This document shows positions 45,927-55,441 of a DNA stretch of 57,542 nucleotides, piece after piece. The stretch comes from Lentimicrobiaceae bacterium. Lineage in GTDB: Bacteria > Bacteroidota > Bacteroidia > Bacteroidales > UBA4417. Where the stretch lies: contig JAQVEX010000008.1 in the NCBI GenBank assembly GCA_028697555.1, positions 1 to 57,542 of the forward strand. The letters are read 5' to 3'. Made by a program: the position numbers and the translations under genes. A model generated the notes under the pieces. That model ran no database searches, had not been told where the DNA came from, and saw nothing but the letters and a program-made list of their open reading frames with translations. The number at the start of each line of letters is the position of its first letter. Positions within the stretch are counted from its first letter, which is position 1.

Positions 45927-46823
45927 ATGACTGTCAATGATGTTCGCTTAATAGACTTGCCTAAATTCCTCGATGCTCGAGGAAATCTTTCATTTGTAGA
46001 AAACATAAAACATATTCCATTTGAAATCAAACGCACCTACTGGTTATACGATGTACCAGGTGGTGAAGCGCGAGGTGGTCATGCTTACAAGGAAAATGAT
46101 GAGTTTATTATTGCCCTATCAGGTAGCTTTGATGTGGTTATTGATGATGGAGAAAATAAAAAAACTTTTTCTCTTAACCGATCTTATTATGGATTGTATG
46201 TACCTAAAGGTCTCTGGAGAGTCATAGACAACTTTTCATCCAATGCTTTTGCATTAGAATTTGGTTCTATACCTTATTCTGTTTCTGACTATATCTATGA
46301 CTACAGTGAATATGCTGATTATAAAAGACTTGCAAAAGAGAAGAGCGAAGTTGTTCATTCGCACCATAAAGATGCTCCCATCCAATATAACATTATTGAT
46401 AAACCCCAATCATTCAATGTTTTCGATTGCACTATAATAGAATTAGATAGGCATCATTCCGACCGTAAGGGTAACCTCACTGTAGTGGAGAATGGTAAAA
46501 CTTTGCCTTTTGATGTTAAAAGGGTTTATTATCTTTACGATATTCCGGGAGGAGAAAGCAGGGGTGCCCATGCCCATAAAGAACTTAGCCAATTAATTAT
46601 TGCTGCTTCCGGCTCTTTTAGTGTAACATTGGATGACGGTAATTGCAAACGCAGTTTCTTCCTTAATCGTCCTTATCAGGGGTTGTACGTAAAACCAGGT
46701 ATGTGGCGAAACTTAGAAGACTTTAGTTCCGGCGCAGTTTGTATGGTGCTGGCATCTGATGTTTATAAGCAAGAAGATTATATTAGGGAATATAATAAGT
46801 TTGTAGAATTTAGAAATCAATAG
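45927..46823 (+). CDS. Tandem dTDP-4-keto-6-deoxyglucose 3,4-ketoisomerase (FdtA/QdtA, two domains)
   Basis: 298 aa from the ATG at 45927 (a GTG at 45921 is also in frame). Two cupin domains of the WxcM/FdtA family in tandem: residues ~1-135 and ~155-298. The second has the full RGAHAHKELSQ motif (His215, His217). In the first, the same place reads RGGHAYKENDE, with Tyr54 for the second His. Family members are normally ~130-150 aa single domains acting as dimers. Product would be dTDP-3-keto-6-deoxyhexose for Fuc3N or Qui3N synthesis. Confidence 0.88.
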   Translation: MTVNDVRLIDLPKFLDARGNLSFVENIKHIPFEIKRTYWLYDVPGGEARGGHAYKENDEFIIALSGSFDVVIDDGENKKTFSLNRSYYGLYVPKGLWRVIDNFSSNAFALEFGSIPYSVSDYIYDYSEYADYKRLAKEKSEVVHSHHKDAPIQYNIIDKPQSFNVFDCTIIELDRHHSDRKGNLTVVENGKTLPFDVKRVYYLYDIPGGESRGAHAHKELSQLIIAASGSFSVTLDDGNCKRSFFLNRPYQGLYVKPGMWRNLEDFSSGAVCMVLASDVYKQEDYIREYNKFVEFRNQ

Positions 46824-46830
46824 TTTTTGT

Positions 46831-47295
46831 ATGAAGCAATCAATTTTAGGTTTATATTATGAAGATTTTATAGTAGGGGAAGAAATTAAGCACTCGCTTT
46901 CAAAAACGATTTTTGAAAGTGATAATAATTTATTTAGTTTATTAACAATGAATCACCATCCTGTGCACACAAACCTCCATTATGCAGAAATAAATCAGCA
47001 TGGTAAAATTATGGTTGTGGGCACACTTGTCTTTTCTGTTATAGTTGGAATGACAGTTCCTGATATCAGCGGAAAAGCTATTGCTAATCTAGGGTATGAA
47101 GATGTGAAGCACGTTGCGCCTGTGTTTATTAACGATACACTTTATGCAAAAACCAAAATTTTAAGCAAAAGAGAATCTAAAAGCAAACCTGATAGAGGGA
47201 TTGTGTATGTAGAAACTGTTGGTTACAATCAAAATGGCGTGGAAGTTATAAGTTTTAGAAGGAAAGTATTAATTAAAAAACAAAACCAAGTATGA
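46831..47295 (+). CDS. MaoC-like acyl dehydratase/hydratase
   Basis: A 154-aa hotdog protein of the MaoC/R-hydratase type. The active-site segment reads LLTMNHHPVHTN, where the common LTGDxNPxHxD has Asn for Asp, a form I associate with mesaconyl-CoA-type hydratases. GLYYEDFIVGEE and VVGTLVFSVIVGMTV are family features. It overlaps the CitE-like gene by 4 nt, so the two products probably act in sequence on one CoA ester. Confidence 0.85.
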   Translation: MKQSILGLYYEDFIVGEEIKHSLSKTIFESDNNLFSLLTMNHHPVHTNLHYAEINQHGKIMVVGTLVFSVIVGMTVPDISGKAIANLGYEDVKHVAPVFINDTLYAKTKILSKRESKSKPDRGIVYVETVGYNQNGVEVISFRRKVLIKKQNQV

Positions 47296-48188
47296 GAACA
47301 GATTTATTAATGAGGAGTCTAATGTTTGTTCCAGCTCATAATGAGACCTTAATTGAGAGTGCATTAAGAAGAGATGCAGATGTATTACTATTAGATATTG
47401 AAGACTCTGTGCAACCTACAGAGAATAAACAAATAGCAAGGGATAATATTGTTAAATACCTTAAAGCTGGGAAGTTTGATAATAGAGTTCTTTTTCCGAG
47501 AGTTAATGATAGAGAAAGCGGTCAATTGCTTAAAGATGTTTATCAGTTAGCTTGCGTGGGAATAAATGGTTTTATGTATCCAAAAGCAAAAAAAGGAGAG
47601 GATATTTATTTTTTTGGTAAACTATTAGAAACAATAGAATATGAAAAGAAATTACCTCTGCATACTTTTAAAATAATTGCCCTCATTGAAACTCCTGGAG
47701 CTGTAATGAATATTCAAGATATTTGTACTGCATGTCCGGAAAGGTTAGTTGGAGTAGCTTTTGGTTGCGAAGATTTTATGACTGAGTTAGGTGGACAACA
47801 CGATAGTGAAGGGCAAAGCATCTTTACTGCCAGAGCTATGATTGCAATGGGAGCAAAAGCAAATAATATTGTGCCAATAGATACAGTGCATATAAAAGTA
47901 CATGATTTAGTAGATTTAGAAAAAAATCTAATACTATCGAGAAAATTAGGTTTTGAAGGAATGCTAGTCCTTAACCCAAAAGAATTACCATTAGTTCATC
48001 AATACTATTCCCCATCTCAAGAGCAGGTTCAGTGGGCAAAAGAGATGTTGGAATTATCGGAAGAAGCCGTAAAACAAGGAAAAGGGGTTGCAATGAAAGA
48101 CAACAAATTTATTGGCCCCCCAATGGTAAAAATGGCTAAGGATATATTAAATAAAGTTGATCTTATAAAAACCATAAAAAATGAGTAA
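47292..48188 (+). CDS. HpcH/HpaI-family CoA-ester lyase (CitE-like)
   Basis: A 298-aa barrel enzyme of the citrate lyase beta / malyl-CoA lyase group. RSLMFVPAHNETLIESALRR (CoA/phosphate end), LLLDIEDSVQP (metal-binding Asp/Glu), IALIETPGAVMNI (Glu) and VGVAFGCEDFMTELGG (Asp) are all in place. Likely makes or cleaves a beta-hydroxyacyl-CoA such as malyl-, methylmalyl- or citramalyl-CoA. Its presence in a sugar cluster, with a MaoC protein and a sugar acyltransferase, points to an unusual acyl substituent. Confidence 0.87.
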   Translation: MRTDLLMRSLMFVPAHNETLIESALRRDADVLLLDIEDSVQPTENKQIARDNIVKYLKAGKFDNRVLFPRVNDRESGQLLKDVYQLACVGINGFMYPKAKKGEDIYFFGKLLETIEYEKKLPLHTFKIIALIETPGAVMNIQDICTACPERLVGVAFGCEDFMTELGGQHDSEGQSIFTARAMIAMGAKANNIVPIDTVHIKVHDLVDLEKNLILSRKLGFEGMLVLNPKELPLVHQYYSPSQEQVQWAKEMLELSEEAVKQGKGVAMKDNKFIGPPMVKMAKDILNKVDLIKTIKNE

Positions 48189-48843
48189 GAAAATTATAAT
48201 TATTGGAGGTGAAGGGAATGGGGGCGTTATTGCTTCTTGTATTGAGGATAATAGAATTAGATATAATGATTTTGAGTGGGAGATTGTTGGGTTTGTTAAT
48301 GATTTTGAAAGTGAAGTTTCAGGATACCCTGTAATAGGTAAGCTAGATTCTATACAGAACTTGATAGAAACCACAGATTATTATTTTAGTTGGGGTATTC
48401 ATCTAGTGGGAAGAAATGTTCTGACAGAAAAATTATTTAGAAATGCAAATATTCCAACAGAAAGATTGGGAACAATCGTCCATAAATCTGCTTTTGTTGC
48501 AAAAAATGCAATACTGGAGCCAGGAGCTTTCGTAATGTCAAATAGTTATATAGGTCCTGGAGCATATATCGGTATAGCTTCTTTAATAATGGCGAATTGT
48601 TCGATAGGACATAATATAAAGATGGGAGCATTGTGTCATTGCTCAGTAGGAAGTATAATGACTGGATATTCTGAGTTAGGCTTATGTTCCGACTTAGCGG
48701 TAGGATCAACATTATTGGCATCAAAAACTATTGGAGACTTTGCAATGTTAGGTGCTGCTAGTTTAGCAACTCATGATATTCCTGATTATGAAATTCATGT
48801 TGGAAGTCCTGCTAAATTTTTTAAAAGAATAAGAAAAGATTAG
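48181..48843 (+). CDS. NeuD/PglD-type sugar O/N-acyltransferase (left-handed beta-helix)
   Basis: 220 aa. The N-terminal Rossmann-like part ([16 protein letters not shown]) is followed by hexapeptide repeats from ~residue 100 ([40 protein letters not shown]). It resembles PglD/NeuD acetyltransferases, which acylate UDP- or dTDP-amino sugars. Placed between the CoA-ester enzymes and the aminotransferase, it is the best candidate to attach the acyl group to the 3-amino sugar. It overlaps the lyase gene by 8 nt. Confidence 0.86.
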   Translation: MSKKIIIIGGEGNGGVIASCIEDNRIRYNDFEWEIVGFVNDFESEVSGYPVIGKLDSIQNLIETTDYYFSWGIHLVGRNVLTEKLFRNANIPTERLGTIVHKSAFVAKNAILEPGAFVMSNSYIGPGAYIGIASLIMANCSIGHNIKMGALCHCSVGSIMTGYSELGLCSDLAVGSTLLASKTIGDFAMLGAASLATHDIPDYEIHVGSPAKFFKRIRKD

Positions 48844-48847
48844 TATT

Positions 48848-49972
48848 ATGGTTAAGTTTTTAGATTTACAGAAAATAACAAATCAATATTCAGAAGAAAT
48901 ACATAAAGCTGTAAGTAGAGTTGTGGATTCGGGTTGGTATTTGCAGGGTAAGGAGAATAGGAAATTTGAAGAAGAGTATTTAAATTTTATTGGTACAAAA
49001 TATTGTATCGGAGTTGCTAACGGTCTAGATGCTTTAATTTGGATTCTTAGAGCATATATTGAACTAGGAATTATGAAAGAAGAAGACGAGGTTATTGTTC
49101 CTGCAAATACCTATATTGCTTCAATTCTCGCAATTACAGAAAATAATCTTGTTCCTGTTTTGGTGGAACCAGACATAAATACTTTTCAAATTAATGAAAA
49201 TAAGATTGAGGAAGCAATCACTCCAAGAACCAAAGCAATAATGATTGTCCATCTTTATGGCCGTTGTGCTTATACAGATAAGATTGGAAAAATTTGCAAA
49301 AAACATAATTTAAAACTTATTGAAGATAATGCCCAAGCTCAAGGCTGTTATTTTTTAGGAAATAAAAATGTAAATATACGTACCGGCTCACTTGGTGATG
49401 CTGCTGGTCATTCCTTTTATCCCGGGAAAAATCTTGGAGCTTTTGGTGATGCGGGAGCTGTAACAACCAATAATAAAGAATTAGCAAACACAATAAGAGC
49501 TCTTGCAAATTATGGTTCTTCAAAGAAATATGTTTTCAAATATAAAGGAAGAAATTCTCGTTTAGACGAAATTCAAGCTGCTGTATTATCAGTAAAACTA
49601 AAATATTTAGATAAAGATAATGCTCATAGAAAAGAAATTGCAAAATACTATATAGAAAACATACATAATCCAAAAATCGTACTGCCAAAGGTAGTAGATT
49701 ATAATTCTCATGTGTTTCATATCTTTCCTATACTTTGCAAGCAAAGAAACGAATTACAAAATTATCTAACAGAAAATGGCGTCCAAACTTTAATACATTA
49801 TCCAATTCCACCTCATTTACAAGAATGCTATCAAGCGTCAAACCTCAAAGTTCAAAATACAAAACTAAGTATTACCGAACAAATACATAACGAAGAATTA
49901 AGTTTGCCCATATCCCCTGTTATTAGCATGGAAGAAGCTAAAATTGTTATTGAATTGATAAATAAGTATTAA
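48848..49972 (+). CDS. DegT/DnrJ/EryC1 sugar aminotransferase (FdtB/QdtB-like)
   Basis: A 374-aa PLP enzyme. The PLP Lys is Lys194 in [29 protein letters not shown] binds the pyridine ring, and [14 protein letters not shown] is family-typical. It would convert the dTDP-3-keto sugar from the ketoisomerase to dTDP-3-amino-3,6-dideoxyhexose. The C-terminus is normal. Only 3 nt separate it from the flippase gene. Confidence 0.92.
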   Translation: MVKFLDLQKITNQYSEEIHKAVSRVVDSGWYLQGKENRKFEEEYLNFIGTKYCIGVANGLDALIWILRAYIELGIMKEEDEVIVPANTYIASILAITENNLVPVLVEPDINTFQINENKIEEAITPRTKAIMIVHLYGRCAYTDKIGKICKKHNLKLIEDNAQAQGCYFLGNKNVNIRTGSLGDAAGHSFYPGKNLGAFGDAGAVTTNNKELANTIRALANYGSSKKYVFKYKGRNSRLDEIQAAVLSVKLKYLDKDNAHRKEIAKYYIENIHNPKIVLPKVVDYNSHVFHIFPILCKQRNELQNYLTENGVQTLIHYPIPPHLQECYQASNLKVQNTKLSITEQIHNEELSLPISPVISMEEAKIVIELINKY

Positions 49973-49975
49973 TCT

Positions 49976-51487
49976 GTGTCAGAAGTAAAACAAAATTCGA
50001 ATAACACTGAAGAAATATCTGCTTATAGAAGTATTTTTAAAGCTACATCTCTTTTTGGTGGAGTTCAACTTTGGAAAATATTAATTGAGATTGTAAAACA
50101 AAAATTTATTGCAATACTTCTTGGCCCGACAGGTATGGGAATTAGAGGATTATATATATCAACTACTCAGCTTATCCAAGGACTAACCGCAATGGGTTTA
50201 TCTTCAAGTGCTGTAAAAAACATAGCAGAAGCAAATGGTAGTGGGGATTTTCAAAAGATAAGTAGAGTTGTAATAGTTTTAAGAAGATTGGTATGGTTTA
50301 CTGGGTTATTGGGCATGATCGTTGTGATTGCATTTTCGCCAATACTCAGTAAGTCAACCTTTGGCAACTACGATTATACAATTCCTTTTATTTTCTTATC
50401 TGTAACTTTATTATTTCAACAACTTTCAGCAGGACAATCTGTTATTTTACAAGGAATGAGAAAACTTAAACATCTTGCAAAGTCAGGAGTTTTGGGTTCA
50501 TTTTTTGGATTAATCATATCTATTCCTATTTATTATTTTTTCGGAATTAAAGGAATTGTTCCAACTCTTATTCTTAATTCAATTACCACATTGCTATTAA
50601 CCTGGTATTTCTCAAAAAAAATTAAAATTGAGAAACAAAAGATTACACCTAAACAAACATTTCAAGAAGGAAAAGAAATGTTAAAAATGGGGTTGGCTAT
50701 GTCTTTAACAAATATTCTTGTATTAGGCATTGGATATATAATTAGAATATATATAGTACGAATAGGTGGCACAGAAGAAGTTGGATTATTTACTGCAGGA
50801 TTTGCGATAGTTAATGGATATGTTGGATTAATATTCACTGCAATGGGGACAGATTATTATCCTAGATTAGCGGGAGTGAATAAAGATAATCAAAAATGCA
50901 AGGAGATAATTAATCAACAGGCAGAAGTAGCAATTTTAATTTTAGCTCCAATAATTATGATATTTCTATTAACAGCACCCTATGCAGTTTCTTTATTATA
51001 TTCAAATAAATTCGTCCCTATTACTGGTTATATGCAATGGGCAATGTTAGGAATGATATTTAAAGCCACATCTTGGTCAATTTCATTCATTTTTGTAGCA
51101 AAACAAGATATGAAAATATTTTTATTAAATGAGATATCAATAAAAATATTTAATGTTCCTCTATATTTGTTGATGTATAAATATTTTGGATTAGATGGTT
51201 TAGGAATTGGATTTATGATTAATTATTTTGTGTATTTTATATTAATGTATTTCGTTTCAAATAGAAAGTATAAGTTTAGGTTTGTACCTTCTTTTAATCG
51301 ACTGTTTTTCATATGTACTTTTTTAGTCTTATTATGTTTTATTTTAATATACCTTTGGAAATCAAATTATGTATATATACCAACAATAATATTAACTTTA
51401 ATTTGTTGTATGTACTCATTAAAAGAAGTGGACCGGAGGATGAAATTAAAAAGCATAATCTGTAAATTTAGAAATTCAAGTACGTAA
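49976..51487 (+). CDS. Polysaccharide flippase (Wzx, MATE/PST family)
   Basis: 503 aa with about 12-14 hydrophobic segments in the pattern of O-antigen translocases; LFGGVQLWKILIEIVKQKFI and LLGPTGMGIRGLYISTTQLI near the N-terminus are typical. It starts at GTG 49976, 3 nt after the aminotransferase stop; the next in-frame ATG would cut into the first helix region. It would move the lipid-linked repeat unit across the inner membrane. Confidence 0.9.
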   Translation: MSEVKQNSNNTEEISAYRSIFKATSLFGGVQLWKILIEIVKQKFIAILLGPTGMGIRGLYISTTQLIQGLTAMGLSSSAVKNIAEANGSGDFQKISRVVIVLRRLVWFTGLLGMIVVIAFSPILSKSTFGNYDYTIPFIFLSVTLLFQQLSAGQSVILQGMRKLKHLAKSGVLGSFFGLIISIPIYYFFGIKGIVPTLILNSITTLLLTWYFSKKIKIEKQKITPKQTFQEGKEMLKMGLAMSLTNILVLGIGYIIRIYIVRIGGTEEVGLFTAGFAIVNGYVGLIFTAMGTDYYPRLAGVNKDNQKCKEIINQQAEVAILILAPIIMIFLLTAPYAVSLLYSNKFVPITGYMQWAMLGMIFKATSWSISFIFVAKQDMKIFLLNEISIKIFNVPLYLLMYKYFGLDGLGIGFMINYFVYFILMYFVSNRKYKFRFVPSFNRLFFICTFLVLLCFILIYLWKSNYVYIPTIILTLICCMYSLKEVDRRMKLKSIICKFRNSST

Positions 51488-51496
51488 TTAGACGTT

Positions 51497-53002
51497 ATGA
51501 GAATAACTGAATTATATATAAATAAACTATACGATAAATTAAAAAACAAAGCAAAAAATTCTTTTAAAAGAAATGATTTTGATAATTCTTTGATTTATCT
51601 GCAAGGAGCTTCATTTACTGCATATAATTTTCATTTAGGTTTTAAAGATGATGATATTGAAAGTATGTTAAAAAACATATCAAAAATTTTGAAAAAGAAT
51701 ACAATAACTGAAGCGTTTGATAATAATAAATGTGTTTTTTTTGATAGTTTTTCCCTAGATCATCAAGCTTTAACTCAACAGTATATAAAAGCAATAATTC
51801 AATCTGGTTGGAATTTGCTTTATATCACAGAGGCAAATATCAATAGTGAAAGAGCTAAGGATATAAAAAATGAAATTATGCAATATGATAAATCTTCTAT
51901 TATTCAAATTCCATCCTATATTAAAGGAATAGATAGATCTCAATTTATATATGATTCTATAATTAAATTCGAACCGTCTAAACTTTTTATGCATATACTT
52001 CCAAATGCTGTGTATGCAGCTACTGCATTTTATGCATTACCAAAGGGAATAGACAGATTTCAAATTAATCTAACAGATCATACTTTTTGGATAGGGAAAG
52101 GTTGTTTAGATTATTCAATAGAGTTCAGACCTTTAGGCGCTTTGCTGTCCTTAAGACGTAGACTAATTCCGAAAAACAATATATTTATCATTCCATATTA
52201 TCCTATTATTTCTTCTACAAAGTTTCAGGGTTTGCCTTATCAATGTGAAGATAAAATAGTGGTTCTATCTGGTGGAGCATATTATAAAATATTAGATGAA
52301 AAAAATACTTTTTTCAAACTAATGAAAATAATTTTAGAGATCTCGGAAAATGTAATTATTATTTTTGCAGGCCGAGGTGATCCTACATTATTTCAAAAGT
52401 TTATTAAAGAGAATAATTATGAAGATAGATTAATCTTAATTGGATATAGAAAAGATATTAATGAGGTATTTAAAAAATCTGACATATATTTAAATACGTA
52501 TCCTTTTATTGGGGGTCTGATGTGCCAGTACGCCGCTCTAAATTCAAAACCTATATTAAGTTATTATTCTGAAAAAACAAGTAAAGCAGAAGAAACTGTA
52601 TGCCAAAAAAAACATATAAATATTTCATTGTCTGATTTCGAGAGTTTTAGGCTTGAGGCAGAAAAATTTATTTTTGATAAACAATATAGAGAAAGCAGGG
52701 GAAAAGATTTAAAAAGTTGTATTGTAGATGAGTCAGATTTTAATGAAATATTTATTAGAACAATAACTAAAAAAAAGAATCTATTTGATTTCTCATTGGA
52801 TGATAAATATAAGGATAATGATACTAGTGCGAAAATAAAATACGAAAATCAAACTAACGAATATAAAAAATCTATCGTAAAAATTATTGGTTTTAAATCT
52901 ATCTTTTTATTTCCAAATCTCTTTTTAGATGTAATGATAAATATTTTACAAAAACGTTCTGTGTTTGTTTATTTGAAAAAACATATAAAGAAAAAAATAT
53001 GA
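51497..53002 (+). CDS. GT-B-like glycosyltransferase
   Basis: 501 aa. The C-terminal half (~residues 250-420) has the GT-B pattern: KIVVLSGGAYYKIL, ENVIIIFAGRGDPTLFQKFI, RLILIGYRKDINEVFKKSDI and YLNTYPFIGGLMCQYAALNS, where a donor-binding Gly-rich loop follows. The N-terminal half (FDSFSLDHQALTQQYIKAII) is not assigned. DNA here is markedly AT-rich, as usual for serotype-specific genes. It overlaps the polymerase gene by 4 nt (ATGA). Confidence 0.72.
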   Translation: MRITELYINKLYDKLKNKAKNSFKRNDFDNSLIYLQGASFTAYNFHLGFKDDDIESMLKNISKILKKNTITEAFDNNKCVFFDSFSLDHQALTQQYIKAIIQSGWNLLYITEANINSERAKDIKNEIMQYDKSSIIQIPSYIKGIDRSQFIYDSIIKFEPSKLFMHILPNAVYAATAFYALPKGIDRFQINLTDHTFWIGKGCLDYSIEFRPLGALLSLRRRLIPKNNIFIIPYYPIISSTKFQGLPYQCEDKIVVLSGGAYYKILDEKNTFFKLMKIILEISENVIIIFAGRGDPTLFQKFIKENNYEDRLILIGYRKDINEVFKKSDIYLNTYPFIGGLMCQYAALNSKPILSYYSEKTSKAEETVCQKKHINISLSDFESFRLEAEKFIFDKQYRESRGKDLKSCIVDESDFNEIFIRTITKKKNLFDFSLDDKYKDNDTSAKIKYENQTNEYKKSIVKIIGFKSIFLFPNLFLDVMINILQKRSVFVYLKKHIKKKI

Positions 53003-54198
53003 AATCAAAAATATCGGATATTTGGAATATATATAAAATTGTTTTGCTTTTATGTTTACTACAATCATTTAGAGCTTGGTTTTTTTGGGGAATTAGTGAT
53101 CTCTTTGCTAGTTTACTTTTATTATTATTTGGTTTATTTTTATCTTCACTACACAAAACTTGGTTTGTAATTGATTTTAAATTAATAATTCATTTTTTAT
53201 TGCTATTAATCGCAAGTTTTTTAACGTCTAGATTTGACAATATTAATAGCATTTTACTTTCAATAATAAGAATACTTCCAATATTATTCATTATAACTTT
53301 AAAGAATAGTTTGAAAATTGATTTATATATATTTGTTAGAAAATGTTTTTCTATTCTGTTGTTAATATCTTTAATCGGTTGGATTATATTTTTATTAGGA
53401 GTAAATATTCCTAGTTCAATAGTATATTATGGATATATTGACAATTTGTATCATTATTCATATACTAATTATTATTTATTTTTAAATAATAATGCCACAG
53501 ACTATGTTGATTATTATAGATTTTGTTCTGTATTTCTTGAACCAGGATATTTAGGATGCTTATTATCAGTTTTTCTTTTTCTGGATCGATATAGATTTAA
53601 TAAAATAAACTTCATATTTTACCTGTCTTTATTTTTTACGTTTTCAGTAGCAGGATGGCTAATCACAATTATTGGTTATATTTTATACTCATTAAAAAAT
53701 TCTAAGCGTAAATTTTTGTGGTTGATAATGATTATAACAATATACTTTTCTACAATAAATATAGCGCAGAATTATAATAGTGGTGACAATTGGGTTAATA
53801 ATGCTGTTATTAGTAGATTACAATATGATGATGAAAAGGGATTGTCAGGTTATAATAGATCGTCAGAAACCACAGACCAATGGTTTTGGGATTATTATAT
53901 TTATGAGAAAGATTTTTTATGGGGTAGTTCTTCAAAAATTGATAATATTGGTGTTGATTGGAAAACTTATATAATCCTATATGGATTTATTGGTTTTATT
54001 TTTTATATTTTATATTTAATTTTCCCATTATTTGACAAAAGCTCTAATAAATATGAATTATTGATATATTTCATTATTTATTCTTTAATATTTGCTCAAA
54101 CAATACATGGAATATATTGGTTATTATATTTATTTCTATATATTGTTGGGATTGCTGTAATAAATAATTATCCTAAATCAAATTTGGCATATAGATAA
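52999..54198 (+). CDS. O-antigen/capsule polymerase-like membrane protein (Wzy candidate)
   Basis: 399 aa with about 10-11 transmembrane segments and one larger loop in the last third (NIAQNYNSGDNWVNNAVISR through DFLWGSSSKIDN). The FCSVFLEPGYLGCLLS segment, with Glu-Pro-Gly, recurs in Bacteroidota Wzy-like proteins (F-x-E-P-x-x-x-G). No other polymerase candidate is seen in the cluster. Assignment is from topology, motif and context. Confidence 0.75.
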   Translation: MKSKISDIWNIYKIVLLLCLLQSFRAWFFWGISDLFASLLLLLFGLFLSSLHKTWFVIDFKLIIHFLLLLIASFLTSRFDNINSILLSIIRILPILFIITLKNSLKIDLYIFVRKCFSILLLISLIGWIIFLLGVNIPSSIVYYGYIDNLYHYSYTNYYLFLNNNATDYVDYYRFCSVFLEPGYLGCLLSVFLFLDRYRFNKINFIFYLSLFFTFSVAGWLITIIGYILYSLKNSKRKFLWLIMIITIYFSTINIAQNYNSGDNWVNNAVISRLQYDDEKGLSGYNRSSETTDQWFWDYYIYEKDFLWGSSSKIDNIGVDWKTYIILYGFIGFIFYILYLIFPLFDKSSNKYELLIYFIIYSLIFAQTIHGIYWLLYLFLYIVGIAVINNYPKSNLAYR

Positions 54199-54269
54199 TT
54201 GGACAAATATTTGTTAAAGTAATTTATCGTATACATATAACCTGAGTATTAATAAATAAAATTACTTAT

Positions 54270-55436
54270 ATGAGTGAATTGAAAAAAGCAAGAGTTATAG
54301 CGTATTATTTACCACAATTTCACCCTATACCTGAAAATGATGAATGGTGGGGAAAGGGTTTCACAGAATGGACTAATGTAGCAAAAGCAAAACCATTATT
54401 TAAAGGGCATTATCAACCCAGAATTCCAAAGGATTTAGGTTTCTATGATCTACGATTACCTGAAGTAAGAGAGGCTCAAGCTGAATTGGCAAAAGAAGCT
54501 GGGATAGAAGGTTTTTGTTATTGGCATTATTGGTTTGGTAATCAAAAAGAACTTTTAGAAAGACCATTTAATGAGGTTGTCAAAAGTGGGAAACCTGATT
54601 TCCCTTTTTGCTTGGGTTGGGCAAATCACACATGGTCAAGTAAAACCTGGAAATCTTTAAATACAAAAAAAGATACTATATTAATTAAACAAACCTATCC
54701 AGGAAAAGATGATCATATTGAACATTTTTATAAATACCTTAATGCTTTTAACGATAAAAGGTATATTAAAGTAGATGGAAGATTATTATTTGTTATTTTT
54801 AGACCACTTGATATTCCTAATGTAAAATTATTTATTAACTTATGGAATGATTTGGCTATAAATAATGGTTTACCGGGATTTTTCTTTGTTGGAGTTACTT
54901 ATAATACTTCAAATTCGAGATTGTTTTCAAAAGGGAAATTAGATTTTTCATTAGCTAAAACTACAGAAAGTAATGAGCTGTTTAATATGGTTTTAAATGA
55001 AGGTTTTGATGCCGTAAATTCTCGAGGTATCATCAGAGCGGAAATTCTTGCTAAAGGAAAGTTTAGAAGGTTGTTAGGCCAGTTTATTCAAAAAAAAATA
55101 TATTCAGCATACGTAAATAAATATAATTATTCTGACATTATGAAGAACTATTACACTTATGAAGATACATTTAAAAATGTATTTCCTACTATTTTACCTC
55201 AATGGGATAGAAGTCCTAGATCAGGTAATGCTAGTGGGATATATCATAATAGTACTCCAGAACTTTTTAAGAATGCGGTTGAAAATGCTTTAGAAGTTAT
55301 AAAGGGAAAGGACTATGAGTATAAAATATTGTTTTTACAATCATGGAACGAATGGGCGGAAGGTAATTATATGGAACCAGATCTAAAGTATGGAAAAGGA
55401 TATTTAAATGCGTTGAAAGAAGCAATTTTATACTAA
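54270..55436 (+). CDS. WbsX-like protein (GH99-like domain)
   Basis: 388 aa. RVIAYYLPQFHPIPENDEWW, GFTEWTNVAKAKPLF, GFCYWHYWFGN, FCLGWANHTWS and FLQSWNEWAEGNYMEPD are the hallmarks of the WbsX family found in O-antigen and capsule clusters and related to GH99 endo-mannosidases. Complete length. It is predicted to act in polysaccharide assembly; whether it is a hydrolase or transferase is not settled for the family. Confidence 0.92.
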   Translation: MSELKKARVIAYYLPQFHPIPENDEWWGKGFTEWTNVAKAKPLFKGHYQPRIPKDLGFYDLRLPEVREAQAELAKEAGIEGFCYWHYWFGNQKELLERPFNEVVKSGKPDFPFCLGWANHTWSSKTWKSLNTKKDTILIKQTYPGKDDHIEHFYKYLNAFNDKRYIKVDGRLLFVIFRPLDIPNVKLFINLWNDLAINNGLPGFFFVGVTYNTSNSRLFSKGKLDFSLAKTTESNELFNMVLNEGFDAVNSRGIIRAEILAKGKFRRLLGQFIQKKIYSAYVNKYNYSDIMKNYYTYEDTFKNVFPTILPQWDRSPRSGNASGIYHNSTPELFKNAVENALEVIKGKDYEYKILFLQSWNEWAEGNYMEPDLKYGKGYLNALKEAILY

Positions 55437-55441
55437 TAATC

